A DNA stretch of 64,000 nt from Zhouia spongiae (GTDB lineage: Bacteria; Bacteroidota; Bacteroidia; Flavobacteriales; Flavobacteriaceae), in contig NZ_CP094326.1 of assembly GCF_022760175.1 (NCBI RefSeq), positions 3,026,804 through 3,090,803 of the forward strand. The letters run 5' to 3'. Position 1 is the stretch's first letter. Each line of letters opens with the position of its first letter. Position numbers and translations under genes: made by a program. Shown here piece after piece: positions 17,684-26,607 of this stretch. The notes beneath the pieces were generated by a model. That model ran no database searches. It saw only the letters and a list, made by a program, of their open reading frames with translations, and was not told the DNA's origin.

Positions 17684-18524
17684 ATTCTAAGTCTTCATTA
17701 AAAAGTTCTTCTGTGACACTTCCGACGAGGAGTGATGAGAAGGTATTTCCCCCTTTGTCAGAAACCATTAATACATCGAAATTTTCCTTTTTGCATTGTT
17801 CACGAAGATTTTCGCTGACACTGGAGCTTCTTCCCGGAACAATTTCCAATGCGATATCATCACCGACATCTTTAATGCGTTTCATAAACTTTCTGGACTT
17901 CTCTTCTATATGTTTTTTAACGGTTGGGATGAGTGTTTCTTTTGGCAAATAAGGAGAAAACTGCAACGGAACATTATAAATGTGCATTGCTTTTACAAAA
18001 CACCCTGTATTTTGTCTAAGAGTGTCAGCCATCGCAAAGCCTCTTTTGGAAGCATTTGAAAAGTCGGTGCCGATACAAAGTTTGTCGATCTTGGTTCTGG
18101 CATGGTTCGGGATTGTTAGCAGGTGGCATTTTAGCATTCGTAACAGCTTTCCGCTAATAACCCCCGTGCCTTTAACCTTGTTTTTATTACCAACTAGCGT
18201 TAACTGTATTTCATACTTATTAACAATGTAATTGATAAGCGATTCAGTATACGGATCGTTTGAAATAAGCACTTCCCATTCCACATTGCTTTCAAAAGCA
18301 TTTTCTATGGTCTCATTTAATTCATCGCCGATCATTTCTTCAAGGTTGAGCCCGGCAAGCTCATTTTCAAATAATTCTGAAATTTCATATTTCTTGATGT
18401 TGTGAACGAAATAGACCTTTTCGGCTTTTAGAACATCGGCTATATACGATGCGTACCTGATTAAAGTGTTATCGATATCCGACAGATCCAGAGCAACGAG
18501 TATGTTATTGATTGTATGTGTCAT
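17661..18524 (-). CDS. Tandem universal stress protein (UspA family)
   Basis: 287 aa made of two Usp domains: the first starts NNILVALDLSDIDNTLIRYA and the second, from about residue 148, starts DKLCIGTDFSNASKRGFAMA. The C-terminal domain ends with LVGSVTEELFNEDLEFPLWV, resembling the nucleotide-binding G-x(9)-G-S/T tail. Tandem Usps are often linked to transporters. Here the gene starts 2 nt after the BCCT transporter stop, so it is the last gene of the porin-BCCT-Usp operon and may modulate the transporter. Confidence 0.9.
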   Translation of the reverse strand: MTHTINNILVALDLSDIDNTLIRYASYIADVLKAEKVYFVHNIKKYEISELFENELAGLNLEEMIGDELNETIENAFESNVEWEVLISNDPYTESLINYIVNKYEIQLTLVGNKNKVKGTGVISGKLLRMLKCHLLTIPNHARTKIDKLCIGTDFSNASKRGFAMADTLRQNTGCFVKAMHIYNVPLQFSPYLPKETLIPTVKKHIEEKSRKFMKRIKDVGDDIALEIVPGRSSSVSENLREQCKKENFDVLMVSDKGGNTFSSLLVGSVTEELFNEDLEFPLWVCK

Positions 18525-18526
18525 AA

Positions 18527-20146
18527 TTATTTTTTAGGCTCATTAATATTTCTTTTTTTAACGATTCCGGTTACAATATCCTTATAATTATCGATTTCTT
18601 TTTGTTGTTCCCGTTTTTTTAGTTTGAGTAAATCTTCTTTGAGGCCTTTTAACAACGAGTAACACATAACAAGCAAAATTAAGGCAAAAGGCAATCCGGT
18701 AACAATAACAGCAGTCTGGAGTGCATTTAAGCCACCTCCAACAAGTAATACTGCGGCAACAGCACCTTCTGTAACAGCCCAGAAGATTCTCTGTCCAACA
18801 GGTGAATCTATCTTTCCACCGGAAGTAATACTGTCAACAACAAGAGACCCGGAGTCTGACGACGTAATAAAGAACCCTGCCACAAGGATAATTGCAACAA
18901 TATTCAGGACGGTGGCTAACGGAAAATCTTCTAAAAACACAAACATGGCTGTGGCAATATCTTCTTTTACCGCACTGACAATGGTCATGTCTCCTGTTAA
19001 AGCTTCCTGAATGGCTGTGCTTCCAAATGCATTGATCCAGAAAAAAGTAACCAATGCAGGAATAATCAATACACCTAGTATAAATTCCTGAACTGTACGC
19101 CCTTTAGAAATACGGGCGATAAATATGCCTACAAAAGGAGACCAGGCGATCCACCAACCCCAGTAAAATACGGTCCAACCGTTCTGCCATCCTGTATTGG
19201 CATAACTTTCTGTCCATGTCGCTATCTCTAGAAAGTTGGAAAAATAGCTTCCTGTATTTTGTACAAAAGACTGAAAAATATAGATGGTGGGACCAAGGAT
19301 AACGACCAGCAGAAGTAATAATACAGCAATGCGCATATTCCATTCACTTAAGAACTTAACACCTTTATCAACGCCCAGTACAACCGAGATCGTGGCTACG
19401 GCTGTAACCCCGGCAATTAAAGATATTTGAGTTGTCAGCCCCCCGGAGATATCAAATACATGACCTAAGCCTCCTGCAATTTGTTTTACTCCCAGCCCTA
19501 ATGAAGTAGCCAGTCCGAAAATAGTAGCCAGTACAGCAAAAACATCTATAATGTCACCAATAGTTCCGTATACCTTATCTCCTAAAAACGGATAAAAAAC
19601 GGATCGTATGGTTAAAGGCAATCCTCTTGAATATGTAAAATAAGCTAATGCCAACCCGACAAGAGCATAAACACCCCAGGCATGGAACCCCCAGTGTAAA
19701 AAGGTAAAGTTCATCGCTTCCTGGGCAGCGACAGCACCTCCTTCGGTTGTTATTGGCGGAGCGGTAAAATGAGTAATAGGCTCAGAAATACTCCAGAACA
19801 ACAAACCAATTCCCATACCGGCACTGAAAAGCATGGCAAACCATGAAAGGGTTTTAAATTCAGGCTTGGCATTTTGTCCTCCGATCCTGAGTCTTCCGTA
19901 CTTACTAAAGGCCAAAAAGATCATAAAGAACAGAAATATATTGACCATGAGCACAAAAAACCAGCCCCCCTTATCAGCGACAAAGTTTTGAATGCTTTCA
20001 AAATATACTTTGGCACCATCTTTAAACGAGAGTGTTAATACAATAATCAAGATGATAATAATAGCAGATGAAAAAAATACCGGACCATTGATATCCAGCC
20101 CAAAAATTGATTTCCTTTCATCACTTCTAATAATTTTTTTTGCCAT
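18527..20146 (-). CDS. BCCT family transporter (betaine/carnitine/choline)
   Basis: 539 aa with about 12 membrane helices. The BCCT hallmarks are clear: FSAGMGIGLLFWSISEPITH, the aromatic-rich WGWWIAWSPFVGIFIARIS (betaine-binding helix 8) and FITSSDSGSLVVDS. The charged C-terminal tail (LLKLKKREQQKEIDNYKD) may serve as an osmosensor as in BetP, an inference. It imports compatible solutes or choline with Na+ or H+. Flanked in one operon by an outer-membrane protein upstream (16 nt) and UspA downstream (2 nt). Confidence 0.93.
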   Translation of the reverse strand: MAKKIIRSDERKSIFGLDINGPVFFSSAIIIILIIVLTLSFKDGAKVYFESIQNFVADKGGWFFVLMVNIFLFFMIFLAFSKYGRLRIGGQNAKPEFKTLSWFAMLFSAGMGIGLLFWSISEPITHFTAPPITTEGGAVAAQEAMNFTFLHWGFHAWGVYALVGLALAYFTYSRGLPLTIRSVFYPFLGDKVYGTIGDIIDVFAVLATIFGLATSLGLGVKQIAGGLGHVFDISGGLTTQISLIAGVTAVATISVVLGVDKGVKFLSEWNMRIAVLLLLLVVILGPTIYIFQSFVQNTGSYFSNFLEIATWTESYANTGWQNGWTVFYWGWWIAWSPFVGIFIARISKGRTVQEFILGVLIIPALVTFFWINAFGSTAIQEALTGDMTIVSAVKEDIATAMFVFLEDFPLATVLNIVAIILVAGFFITSSDSGSLVVDSITSGGKIDSPVGQRIFWAVTEGAVAAVLLVGGGLNALQTAVIVTGLPFALILLVMCYSLLKGLKEDLLKLKKREQQKEIDNYKDIVTGIVKKRNINEPKK

Positions 20147-20162
20147 AATTCATTATTTATTT

Positions 20163-21317
20163 TTAAAAATAGTAGCCGATATTGATGTTGAAACGAGCCT
20201 CCCATTTTGCATTAGGATTGCCCTGTGCAAAATCATCGAAGAAATTACCTCCCAGCCACGAATGATTTTTTCCCGCAGCAAAATCAATATATGTATATAG
20301 ATGACCAGCGGATATACCTATTCCTGTTACATTCATGTAACTATCCGAAAAATAGCTTCCCTTTTTCTTTAGATATCCAAAATCATTATAAAACTGAAGG
20401 CTCTCGACAGATTTCCATGTTACAGGAACCGTATAAGCTATCCCCAGGGTTGCTATGTTTGCTGTAGAAGCCACTAAATATGGAGCTCCGTAGGCTGCCA
20501 TGGCAAACACATCGGAATTTTCATTTTCAGGATTTTCGGGAGATTTGTCATACTGTAAGAATTCCGTTTTGACATTTAGTCTTTTATAGTCTAATTCGTA
20601 AAACATGCCATAACCATGGTGGCTTCCGATGTCTTTAGTATCTATATTGTATAACCCTCCAAGCTGGGCAAATGCACCTATTTGATGCTTGAAATCATGG
20701 TGGTTTAATTTATAATTCACCTTAAAGTTCAACTGATTTATTTCTTTGTTCCGATAATCCGGTTTTCCGTCATTATCTATATCGATATACGAAACATCAT
20801 ATGAGTATCTATTATGGGAAACATCACTGTTTCCTCCAAAGGCAATAGTTTCTGAATTTTTAAAAAAAGCAATCTGATAGTTAAATCCCTCTTCCTTTTG
20901 ATGTAAGAACTTTACACCTATGTCATAGTCATCTTCCAGCCCCACGTAATAACCAATATTAAAAAACCATTTGTGTGAATTGTATTGCTGAATGCCAAAA
21001 GGAACCTGGGTAAGCCCTATGTGTATCTGATCATACTCATTAAAATCATAGCCGACCCATCCCTGTTTTAACATCCCTCCGCCAAACTCATCGGAATACA
21101 GTCTGTATTCTGCATTTAGTCTGATCTTTTTATAAGATACTTTGGCATTGATACGAAACATGTCATACATGAGATCCCCTCCTTGTTGCTTTTGCTCCGG
21201 TTTCCACGAAGCGTATATATAATTGAAACGTAAAGCTCCTCCAAACTTTATAACAGGCTTATCCTGTGCATTAACAGCAAAAGAGACGATGAAAAGAAAC
21301 CATAATTGATTTTTCAA
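20163..21317 (-). CDS. Outer-membrane porin-like beta-barrel protein
   Basis: 384 aa. TTG start at 21317 gives signal peptide MKNQLWFLFIVSFAVNAQ. The mature protein has alternating aromatic/polar strands typical of a 16-18-strand barrel (ALRFNYIYASW, SYKKIRLNAEYRLYSDEFGG, FNINIGYYF with terminal aromatic F). The middle IDIDNDGKPDYRNKEIN looks like a calcium-binding loop. First gene of an operon with the BCCT transporter, so it probably provides outer-membrane passage for its substrate. Confidence 0.8.
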   Translation of the reverse strand: MKNQLWFLFIVSFAVNAQDKPVIKFGGALRFNYIYASWKPEQKQQGGDLMYDMFRINAKVSYKKIRLNAEYRLYSDEFGGGMLKQGWVGYDFNEYDQIHIGLTQVPFGIQQYNSHKWFFNIGYYVGLEDDYDIGVKFLHQKEEGFNYQIAFFKNSETIAFGGNSDVSHNRYSYDVSYIDIDNDGKPDYRNKEINQLNFKVNYKLNHHDFKHQIGAFAQLGGLYNIDTKDIGSHHGYGMFYELDYKRLNVKTEFLQYDKSPENPENENSDVFAMAAYGAPYLVASTANIATLGIAYTVPVTWKSVESLQFYNDFGYLKKKGSYFSDSYMNVTGIGISAGHLYTYIDFAAGKNHSWLGGNFFDDFAQGNPNAKWEARFNINIGYYF

Positions 21318-21336
21318 GATAATGAGACTTTGATTG

Positions 21337-21352
21337 ATAGCTTAAAAGCTAT
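21337..21352. promoter_or_regulatory. Perfect 16-bp palindrome upstream of the porin-BCCT-Usp operon
   Basis: ATAGCTTAAAAGCTAT is self-complementary and lies 20 nt upstream of the porin start codon, in the likely leader. It could be an operator or a leader hairpin. Confidence 0.4.
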
Positions 21353-21511
21353 AATCATTGGTGATTGTTAAGGTATAAAATAATAGAAGGGGAGAAGAAG
21401 AAGCTTACAAACAGGAAGGTGGAACAAACCGATGTGGTTGATTTCTGATAATAGCGTATGCACGTGAATAGATACGGCTGTTATTGAGTCTGTATAGTTG
21501 GTTAACCTTCA

Positions 21512-21546
21512 TTTCATGACAAAGATATGCTTTTTCATGACAAAGA
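21512..21546. repeat. Direct repeat, 14 bp, 21-bp period
   Basis: TTTCATGACAAAGA occurs exactly at 21512-21525 and 21533-21546. The 21-bp spacing (two helical turns) is typical of tandem regulator sites. The left copy read on the minus strand includes TATCTTTG, a fit to the TAnnTTTG -7 box, about 200 bp before the porin gene. Confidence 0.5.
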
Positions 21547-21571
21547 CTAATCGGCATACGTATAAACAACA

Positions 21572-21594
21572 AAAGACGGCCTGAGCCGTCTTTA
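21572..21594 (-). terminator. Terminator of the OmpA-like gene
   Basis: AAAGACGGC-CTGA-GCCGTCTTT: perfect 9-bp stem with a tetraloop, 24 nt past the OmpA-like stop on the minus strand, with A/T tracts on both sides so it may act both ways. Confidence 0.85.
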
Positions 21595-21617
21595 TTATTA
21601 AAGAATGTAAGAATATA

Positions 21618-22451
21618 TTAGTTTGAAGCCATTAGAGCAAAGAACTTATTGATGTTTGGTAAAATAACAATTCTGGTTCTTCTGTTTTTGGCTCTGTTAT
21701 CTTTAGTGTCGTTATCTGTAAGGGGCTGGTAGTAACTTCTACCGGATGCGATAAGTTTTTCAGGAGCTACGTCATAATCGTTCTGAAGCTTTCTGACAAC
21801 TGACGTTGCACGTAATACACTCAAGTCCCAGTTATCTCTTATACTGGCATTTTCGATCATTTTCTTATCGTCGGTATGACCTTCAACCATTACTTCAATA
21901 CTTGGTTCGGAATTGATGACGTCAGCTAGTTTTTGAAGAATATCATTGGCTTTGTTACTGATTCTGTAGCTTCCGGAATTAAAAAGCATCTTATCAGAAA
22001 TAGAAATCATAACAACAGTTTCGTCTATATTAATAGCGATATCTTCATCTTCATTAATCGTGCTGTTGTCCAGCGATTTTTGTAGGTTATATGAAACCGC
22101 AAGATTCATAGAGTCTTTAAGTGTTTTGGCTTCACCGACAATGGCAGGATCTATTTTTTTAAGCGTTTCACGCATTTGTTTTTTTGCATTATTAGAGATA
22201 ACCGCAATATCATCAACTGTAGTCATTTTAGAATCGCTCTCCTCCTTTAGCGAGTTAATTTTGCTATTGTATTCATCTACCCTTGATTGAATTTTAGCAA
22301 ATTTAGCCTCTAATTCTTCTTTTTCAACTTCAGTTTTTTGCAGCTGACTTTTAATTTCTCCATTTTCTTGCTGAAGTGCTACATATTTCTTTTTCGACAC
22401 ACACGAAGTTAAAAGTGCAAATGTTAGTAATGTGATTGTTACTTTTTTCAT
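21618..22451 (-). CDS. OmpA-family lipoprotein
   Basis: 277 aa. Lipoprotein signal MKKVTITLLTFALLTSC with lipobox LTSC. A coiled-coil segment (about 25-75, rich in E, K, Q) links to the C-terminal OmpA peptidoglycan-binding domain (about 145-270), with SDKMLFNSGSYRISNKA, VMVEGHTDDKK and ASGRSYYQPLTDND. It anchors the outer membrane to peptidoglycan. Stands alone with its own terminator. Confidence 0.93.
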   Translation of the reverse strand: MKKVTITLLTFALLTSCVSKKKYVALQQENGEIKSQLQKTEVEKEELEAKFAKIQSRVDEYNSKINSLKEESDSKMTTVDDIAVISNNAKKQMRETLKKIDPAIVGEAKTLKDSMNLAVSYNLQKSLDNSTINEDEDIAINIDETVVMISISDKMLFNSGSYRISNKANDILQKLADVINSEPSIEVMVEGHTDDKKMIENASIRDNWDLSVLRATSVVRKLQNDYDVAPEKLIASGRSYYQPLTDNDTKDNRAKNRRTRIVILPNINKFFALMASN

Positions 22452-22560
22452 GACTAAATTTTATTGTTTCTATAATTACTTACGGATAGTAATGTGATAT
22501 AGATTCTTTACAGAGGAAAAAAGTTTCAGGACTATATGTTATTGACAGTCTTACAGAAAG

Positions 22561-23145
22561 TTATGGTGTTTTTTCTTTTAACAGGTTTTCAAGATTACGT
22601 TCGGGTACGATCCACAGAATTGCAACAAATACTATACAGGCTAAAGAAAGCCAGCTATTTAAAAATGCAAGAGGAATGGATATTACGTACGATAGGGTGG
22701 ATATGATTTCCTTCTTGCCCTTATTGATGGCTTTTTGTAAAAGATGTTGTTTGCCATGGTGTTTAATCAGGGCTATTTCTAATATGCGATAGGCAATGGC
22801 AGACATTAATAAAATAAAACCATACAGGGCAACCGGCAATGAAGCTGTATGGTTTTCGCCCAGCCAGCTGGTGGCAAACGGTATTAAGGAGAGCCAAAAA
22901 AGTAAATGAAGGTTAGCCCACAATATGGCACCATTCACTTTTTCTGTTGCCTGCATCAGGTGGTGATGGTTATTCCAGTATATGCCCAGGTATATAAAAC
23001 TCAGGAGGTAGCTTGTAAAAGTAGGTAAAACAGTTAGTAAGCCTTCAAACGAAGTGTCTTCCGGTGCTTTCATCTCTAAAACCATAATTGTAATTACAAT
23101 GGCCAGCACACCATCGCTAAAGGCTTCTAGTCTTCCTGATTTCAT
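22561..23145 (-). CDS. TMEM175-family (DUF1211) potassium channel-like protein
   Basis: 194 aa, about six membrane helices. The FSDG motif at the first helix (GRLEAFSDGVLAIVITIMVLE) marks the TMEM175/DUF1211 family, whose bacterial members form K+ leak channels. Later helices contain the NHHHLMQATEKVNG loop common in the family. It starts 13 nt downstream of the bestrophin gene, so two ion channel genes form an operon. Confidence 0.9.
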   Translation of the reverse strand: MKSGRLEAFSDGVLAIVITIMVLEMKAPEDTSFEGLLTVLPTFTSYLLSFIYLGIYWNNHHHLMQATEKVNGAILWANLHLLFWLSLIPFATSWLGENHTASLPVALYGFILLMSAIAYRILEIALIKHHGKQHLLQKAINKGKKEIISTLSYVISIPLAFLNSWLSLACIVFVAILWIVPERNLENLLKEKTP

Positions 23146-23158
23146 AGTTTGTGTTGAA

Positions 23159-24145
23159 TTACATTAAAAATCCATTTTCCGGTTCCATTGCTTTAGGGAT
23201 GTTGGTATCATCTAACATTTCCCTGATATCTATTTCTATCCCTCTGGCTATTGATGTTATAGGAACATCATTATATGTGCCCTCAAACGGATTTTCAGAA
23301 TAGTCTCCTATTTTTTCCATTAAAAAGAACACCCAGATGACGATCGACGAGAGTATGGGACCTAGCCAAAATAAAAGCCCGTTAGTATTCTTGAAGATGT
23401 CAATCATTCCAAAAGGAACAAAAGCACAGAATACAAAACATAGCCAAAAAGCTGTAGAAGCATATTGTCTTGGGAAAGGAAAGTTTTTAATACGTTCCGA
23501 TTTTCCCTGATCTTCATAAAAGCTTTTAATTAGCTTATGGAGTTCCATATGCCGGAAATCATCATAATATCCATTACGACATAGCTCTTCGAGCTTTACA
23601 GATTGATTTTTTAAGATTTGGGCAGCTGTGTTTGTAACATGATCAAGAGCTTTGATCTCATCGTCAGATAAATAATTACTTAATTCTTTGTCGAGGGCCG
23701 TCAGGTATGCTTCGGAGATTTTTGGCGCGTAGAGTCCGCTGACCCTGTTTTGAGTATGCTCCCAGGGCCTGCCTAAACGCAACTGGTACCTTAATGCGGT
23801 AAGCCAGGCTATGTGGCGATACATCAATTCTTTTCTTAGGGTTTCTTCATCTTCACCTTTAGTAAAAGCAATTACTGCCGCGGCAAAAGTCCTGCTGTTA
23901 TTTACGATACTCCCCCAGATTTTGCGGGCTTCCCACGTTCTGTCATAAGAACTGTTGTTTTTAAAACCCAGGTAAAACGCCACAGCGATACCTATAACAC
24001 TGATAGGTTGCCAGGGAATAAAAAAAACAAAGTTGAATAAATGCGTTATCGCAAATACAATAAGAGAAAAAATAAATCCGGTTATCATAGGTTTTTTAGA
24101 CCAGTTTAAGGTCATGAAGAACCCATATCTTTTTTTGGTATACAT
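23159..24145 (-). CDS. Bestrophin-like (RFP-TM/UPF0187) channel
   Basis: 328 aa. The bestrophin-family pattern is seen in FYLGFKNNSSYDRTWEARKIWG, SRTFAAAVIAF and the C-terminal NPFEGTYNDVPITSIARGIEIDI, which forms the cytoplasmic part. Bacterial bestrophins are pentameric channels (KpBest conducts cations). N-terminal basic MYTKKRYGFF precedes the first helix. Operon with the TMEM175-like gene suggests a joint role in membrane potential or ion balance; this is inference. Confidence 0.93.
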   Translation of the reverse strand: MYTKKRYGFFMTLNWSKKPMITGFIFSLIVFAITHLFNFVFFIPWQPISVIGIAVAFYLGFKNNSSYDRTWEARKIWGSIVNNSRTFAAAVIAFTKGEDEETLRKELMYRHIAWLTALRYQLRLGRPWEHTQNRVSGLYAPKISEAYLTALDKELSNYLSDDEIKALDHVTNTAAQILKNQSVKLEELCRNGYYDDFRHMELHKLIKSFYEDQGKSERIKNFPFPRQYASTAFWLCFVFCAFVPFGMIDIFKNTNGLLFWLGPILSSIVIWVFFLMEKIGDYSENPFEGTYNDVPITSIARGIEIDIREMLDDTNIPKAMEPENGFLM

Positions 24146-24211
24146 ATATTTACGGTTGGTTTAATTTAAATATATGATTAATTGTTGAAAAATAGTCAAT
24201 TATAAAACAAA

Positions 24212-24511
24212 CTAGGCTTCTTTATTATGAAACACAGAATTTTCCTGGTATTCAGGATGCCTGTTTATATAGGCGTTAATGAAAGGGCAGTAAGGTTTTA
24301 CTTTCAGGTGGTTTTCTGCGGCATAATCCAATACACCCCTGGCTAAAAACGAACCCACTCCTTTACCGCTTAACGTCTCGGGGACTTCCGTATGAATATA
24401 TGCTATCCCTCCTTTAAACAGCTTGTAGTCGACAAAAGCTATTAAATTGTCTATGTGCACTTCAAATCTTTTTTCCGCTTCGTTATTAATAAGTTTATGA
24501 TCCATTTTCAT
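24212..24511 (-). CDS. Small GNAT-like N-acetyltransferase (YjdJ/CG type)
   Basis: About 99 aa. Compact acetyltransferase of the Gcn5-like CG family: AEKRFEVHIDNLIAFVDYK, then ETLSGKGVGSFLARGVLDYA, the acetyl-CoA loop G-K-G-V-G, and a C-terminal CPFINAYINRHPEYQ. The TTG at 24526 lies inside a promoter -7 box, so the start is ATG 24511 or ATG 24505 (MDHKLINNEAEKRFE, the more typical family start). Substrate unknown. Confidence 0.88.
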   Translation of the reverse strand: MKMDHKLINNEAEKRFEVHIDNLIAFVDYKLFKGGIAYIHTEVPETLSGKGVGSFLARGVLDYAAENHLKVKPYCPFINAYINRHPEYQENSVFHNKEA

Positions 24512-24523
24512 TTCGGTTTTATA

Positions 24524-24531
24524 CAAATGTA
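24524..24531 (-). promoter_or_regulatory. -7 promoter element of the GNAT gene
   Basis: Minus-strand TACATTTG fits the Bacteroidota TAnnTTTG box, 12 nt before ATG 24511. This rules against the TTG at 24526 as a start. No clear -33 TTG at the usual distance. Confidence 0.5.
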
Positions 24532-24585
24532 ACTGTTGTAAATATGTAGAGCATTGATGTATGGTAAGTTACATAAACCGAATGA

Positions 24586-25287
24586 TTAATTCTTAATTAA
24601 ATTATTTACAATCAGCTTATAGGTCTGTCCCACAGGGACGATATGATTTTTAATATAAATTCTGTTACCCTCAATAACTTCTATGTGATTTAATGAGATA
24701 AGGAATGATTTGTGCACCCTTAGAAACTTTTTGTCCGGCAAGATTTTTTCAAGCGATGATATTTTTTCATGACAGAGTATCATTTCATCAAGTAAATGAA
24801 TCTTAGAATAATTGCCATAAGCCTCGACGAACAAAATTTCGTTAATGTTAACCTGGTAGTATCTCTTATCGCCTTTAAGGAATATACGAGCAGGTTTCTC
24901 TGTATTCATTTCTGATGGTACTCGTACATTTGCCTGTTTGGTAATGCGTACTTTATTAAGGGCCTTCATAAAGCGCTCAAAACTGAAGGGCTTGAGTAAA
25001 TAATCAATTACGTTTAATTCGAACCCTTCCAGGGCATATTCTTTATAAGCCGTGGTAACAATAATATTCGGTGGGTCAGGGAGGGTTTTAATAAAATCAA
25101 AACCGGAGAGTCTGGGCATATTGATATCTAAAAAAATGAGATCTGTCTGCTGTTGGTTCAGCATTTGCATAGCTTCAAAAGCATTATAACAATTCCCGGT
25201 TTTATGTAATTGAGGTATGTTATTACAATAGCCTTCAATAATTCTGTGTGCTATGGGTTCATCATCTATAATAAGGTACGAAATCAT
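24586..25287 (-). CDS. LytTR-family response regulator
   Basis: 233 aa. Receiver domain (about 1-115) with the phospho-acceptor D54 in LIFLDINMPRL, acidic pair at ILIIDDE-type start (IDDE, 7-10) and conserved K after LLKPFSFERF. C-terminal LytTR DNA-binding domain (about 135-233) with FVEAYGNYSKIHL and KFLRVHKSFLISLNHI. Overlaps the kinase gene by 4 nt, a coupled two-component pair. The divergent ABC/M1 genes at 26608-31048 are a plausible target. Confidence 0.94.
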   Translation of the reverse strand: MISYLIIDDEPIAHRIIEGYCNNIPQLHKTGNCYNAFEAMQMLNQQQTDLIFLDINMPRLSGFDFIKTLPDPPNIIVTTAYKEYALEGFELNVIDYLLKPFSFERFMKALNKVRITKQANVRVPSEMNTEKPARIFLKGDKRYYQVNINEILFVEAYGNYSKIHLLDEMILCHEKISSLEKILPDKKFLRVHKSFLISLNHIEVIEGNRIYIKNHIVPVGQTYKLIVNNLIKN

Positions 25288-26399
25288 AATATGTCGATAT
25301 CTAATCTAACTCTAAATATATTGTTTTCTTTTCGAATTTCTAATTGATGTTTGTCTGGATAGACCAGTTTCAGGCGCTGTCGTAAATTTTCCAGTCCAAT
25401 TCCATCGTTTTGATGATTATGGCTTGCTTCAAAATTATTTTCAATTATAAATTGAACGCGATGATCGACAGCTTTTAAGTCTATCCGTATATAAGCATCG
25501 TCGGCTAATGATTCAATGCCGTGTTTAAAGGCATTTTCCAATAAGATAATAAATAAAAGCGGCGCTGTTTTTATATGATTTTCGGCCTGGTGGTCGAAAG
25601 TGATGTTTACATTCTTCCGGTAGCGTATTTTATGCAGGTCAATATAGTTTTGTAAATAAGTAATTTCATCGGTAACAGCCACCACATCTTGTTTTCCTTC
25701 ATAAATCGTGTAGCGCATCATATCAGACAATTTTAATACAACACCGGGGGCATCATCTGATTTTTCGACGGCGAGCCCATACAGGTTATTGAGGGTGTTA
25801 AAGAAAAAGTGCGGATTTATCTGGCTTTTCAATAGTGCCAGTTCAGCCGTTTTTTTATCATTTTCCAATGATTTGATCCATTTCCATTGTTCGAACATCC
25901 ACAGAAGGATAAAAAGAGGTATGGGAACCAGTAAAAAGTATACAATACGTTCTTTATGAACTTCAAAATACTGATCTCCAAGCCTGGCATAAAGAAAATA
26001 ACTTAATACGATTCCATATACCAGAAGTAGTGGTATTTTATACTTTTTAAAAAATCCGGGAGAGATAATGTGGGTAAGACCCAGCCAGAAGACAACCATC
26101 AGGACCATGGTTGCGGGATTGTCCCTTATCTTAAAGAAGCTGTCAACAACGATCATAAGAACGAGAATAACCGACAGGGATAAAATCTTGATTGCGAGTT
26201 TTTTTCTCTTCCTTATAGTTGGGAGTTTGTATATAAGGGCCGATATGAGCAACCACCAAAATATGTATAATAAGGAGTTCTCCAGCCATGCATCGCGATT
26301 GATCATAATTACAGAAAATAACTCCAGTACTATTATGAATAATGCAGCTACAATGGCTCCCAGCACGAAAGCTTTGTATTTTTTTATAAATCCTGTCAT
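25284..26399 (-). CDS. LytS-like membrane sensor histidine kinase
   Basis: 371 aa. About six N-terminal membrane helices (1-165) without an extracytoplasmic domain, a short coiled coil (WIKSLENDKKTAELALLKSQ), and the His_kinase domain with the phospho-acceptor in LKSQINPHFFFNTLNNLYGL. The ATP-binding part shows LLENAFKHGIE (N box) and GIGLENLRQRL (G box). Partner of the LytTR regulator immediately downstream. Confidence 0.93.
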   Translation of the reverse strand: MTGFIKKYKAFVLGAIVAALFIIVLELFSVIMINRDAWLENSLLYIFWWLLISALIYKLPTIRKRKKLAIKILSLSVILVLMIVVDSFFKIRDNPATMVLMVVFWLGLTHIISPGFFKKYKIPLLLVYGIVLSYFLYARLGDQYFEVHKERIVYFLLVPIPLFILLWMFEQWKWIKSLENDKKTAELALLKSQINPHFFFNTLNNLYGLAVEKSDDAPGVVLKLSDMMRYTIYEGKQDVVAVTDEITYLQNYIDLHKIRYRKNVNITFDHQAENHIKTAPLLFIILLENAFKHGIESLADDAYIRIDLKAVDHRVQFIIENNFEASHNHQNDGIGLENLRQRLKLVYPDKHQLEIRKENNIFRVRLDIDIL

Positions 26400-26607
26400 A
26401 CATCAAAAATAATTTTTCCTGAATGTGTAATCTAATATTGTTGATGAACCGGGCGGTTTTTTAAACGAACCGGTTGTTTTTTAATAGCAATACATTTAGA
26501 CCTGATTATTACATTATTTATATACGCTTTATACCGACAGGTCAAAAAAAATAGGAAGCGCTTTATAAGGGTCATAAGTTCGTATTCGTAATTAAATTAT
26601 CGATCAA

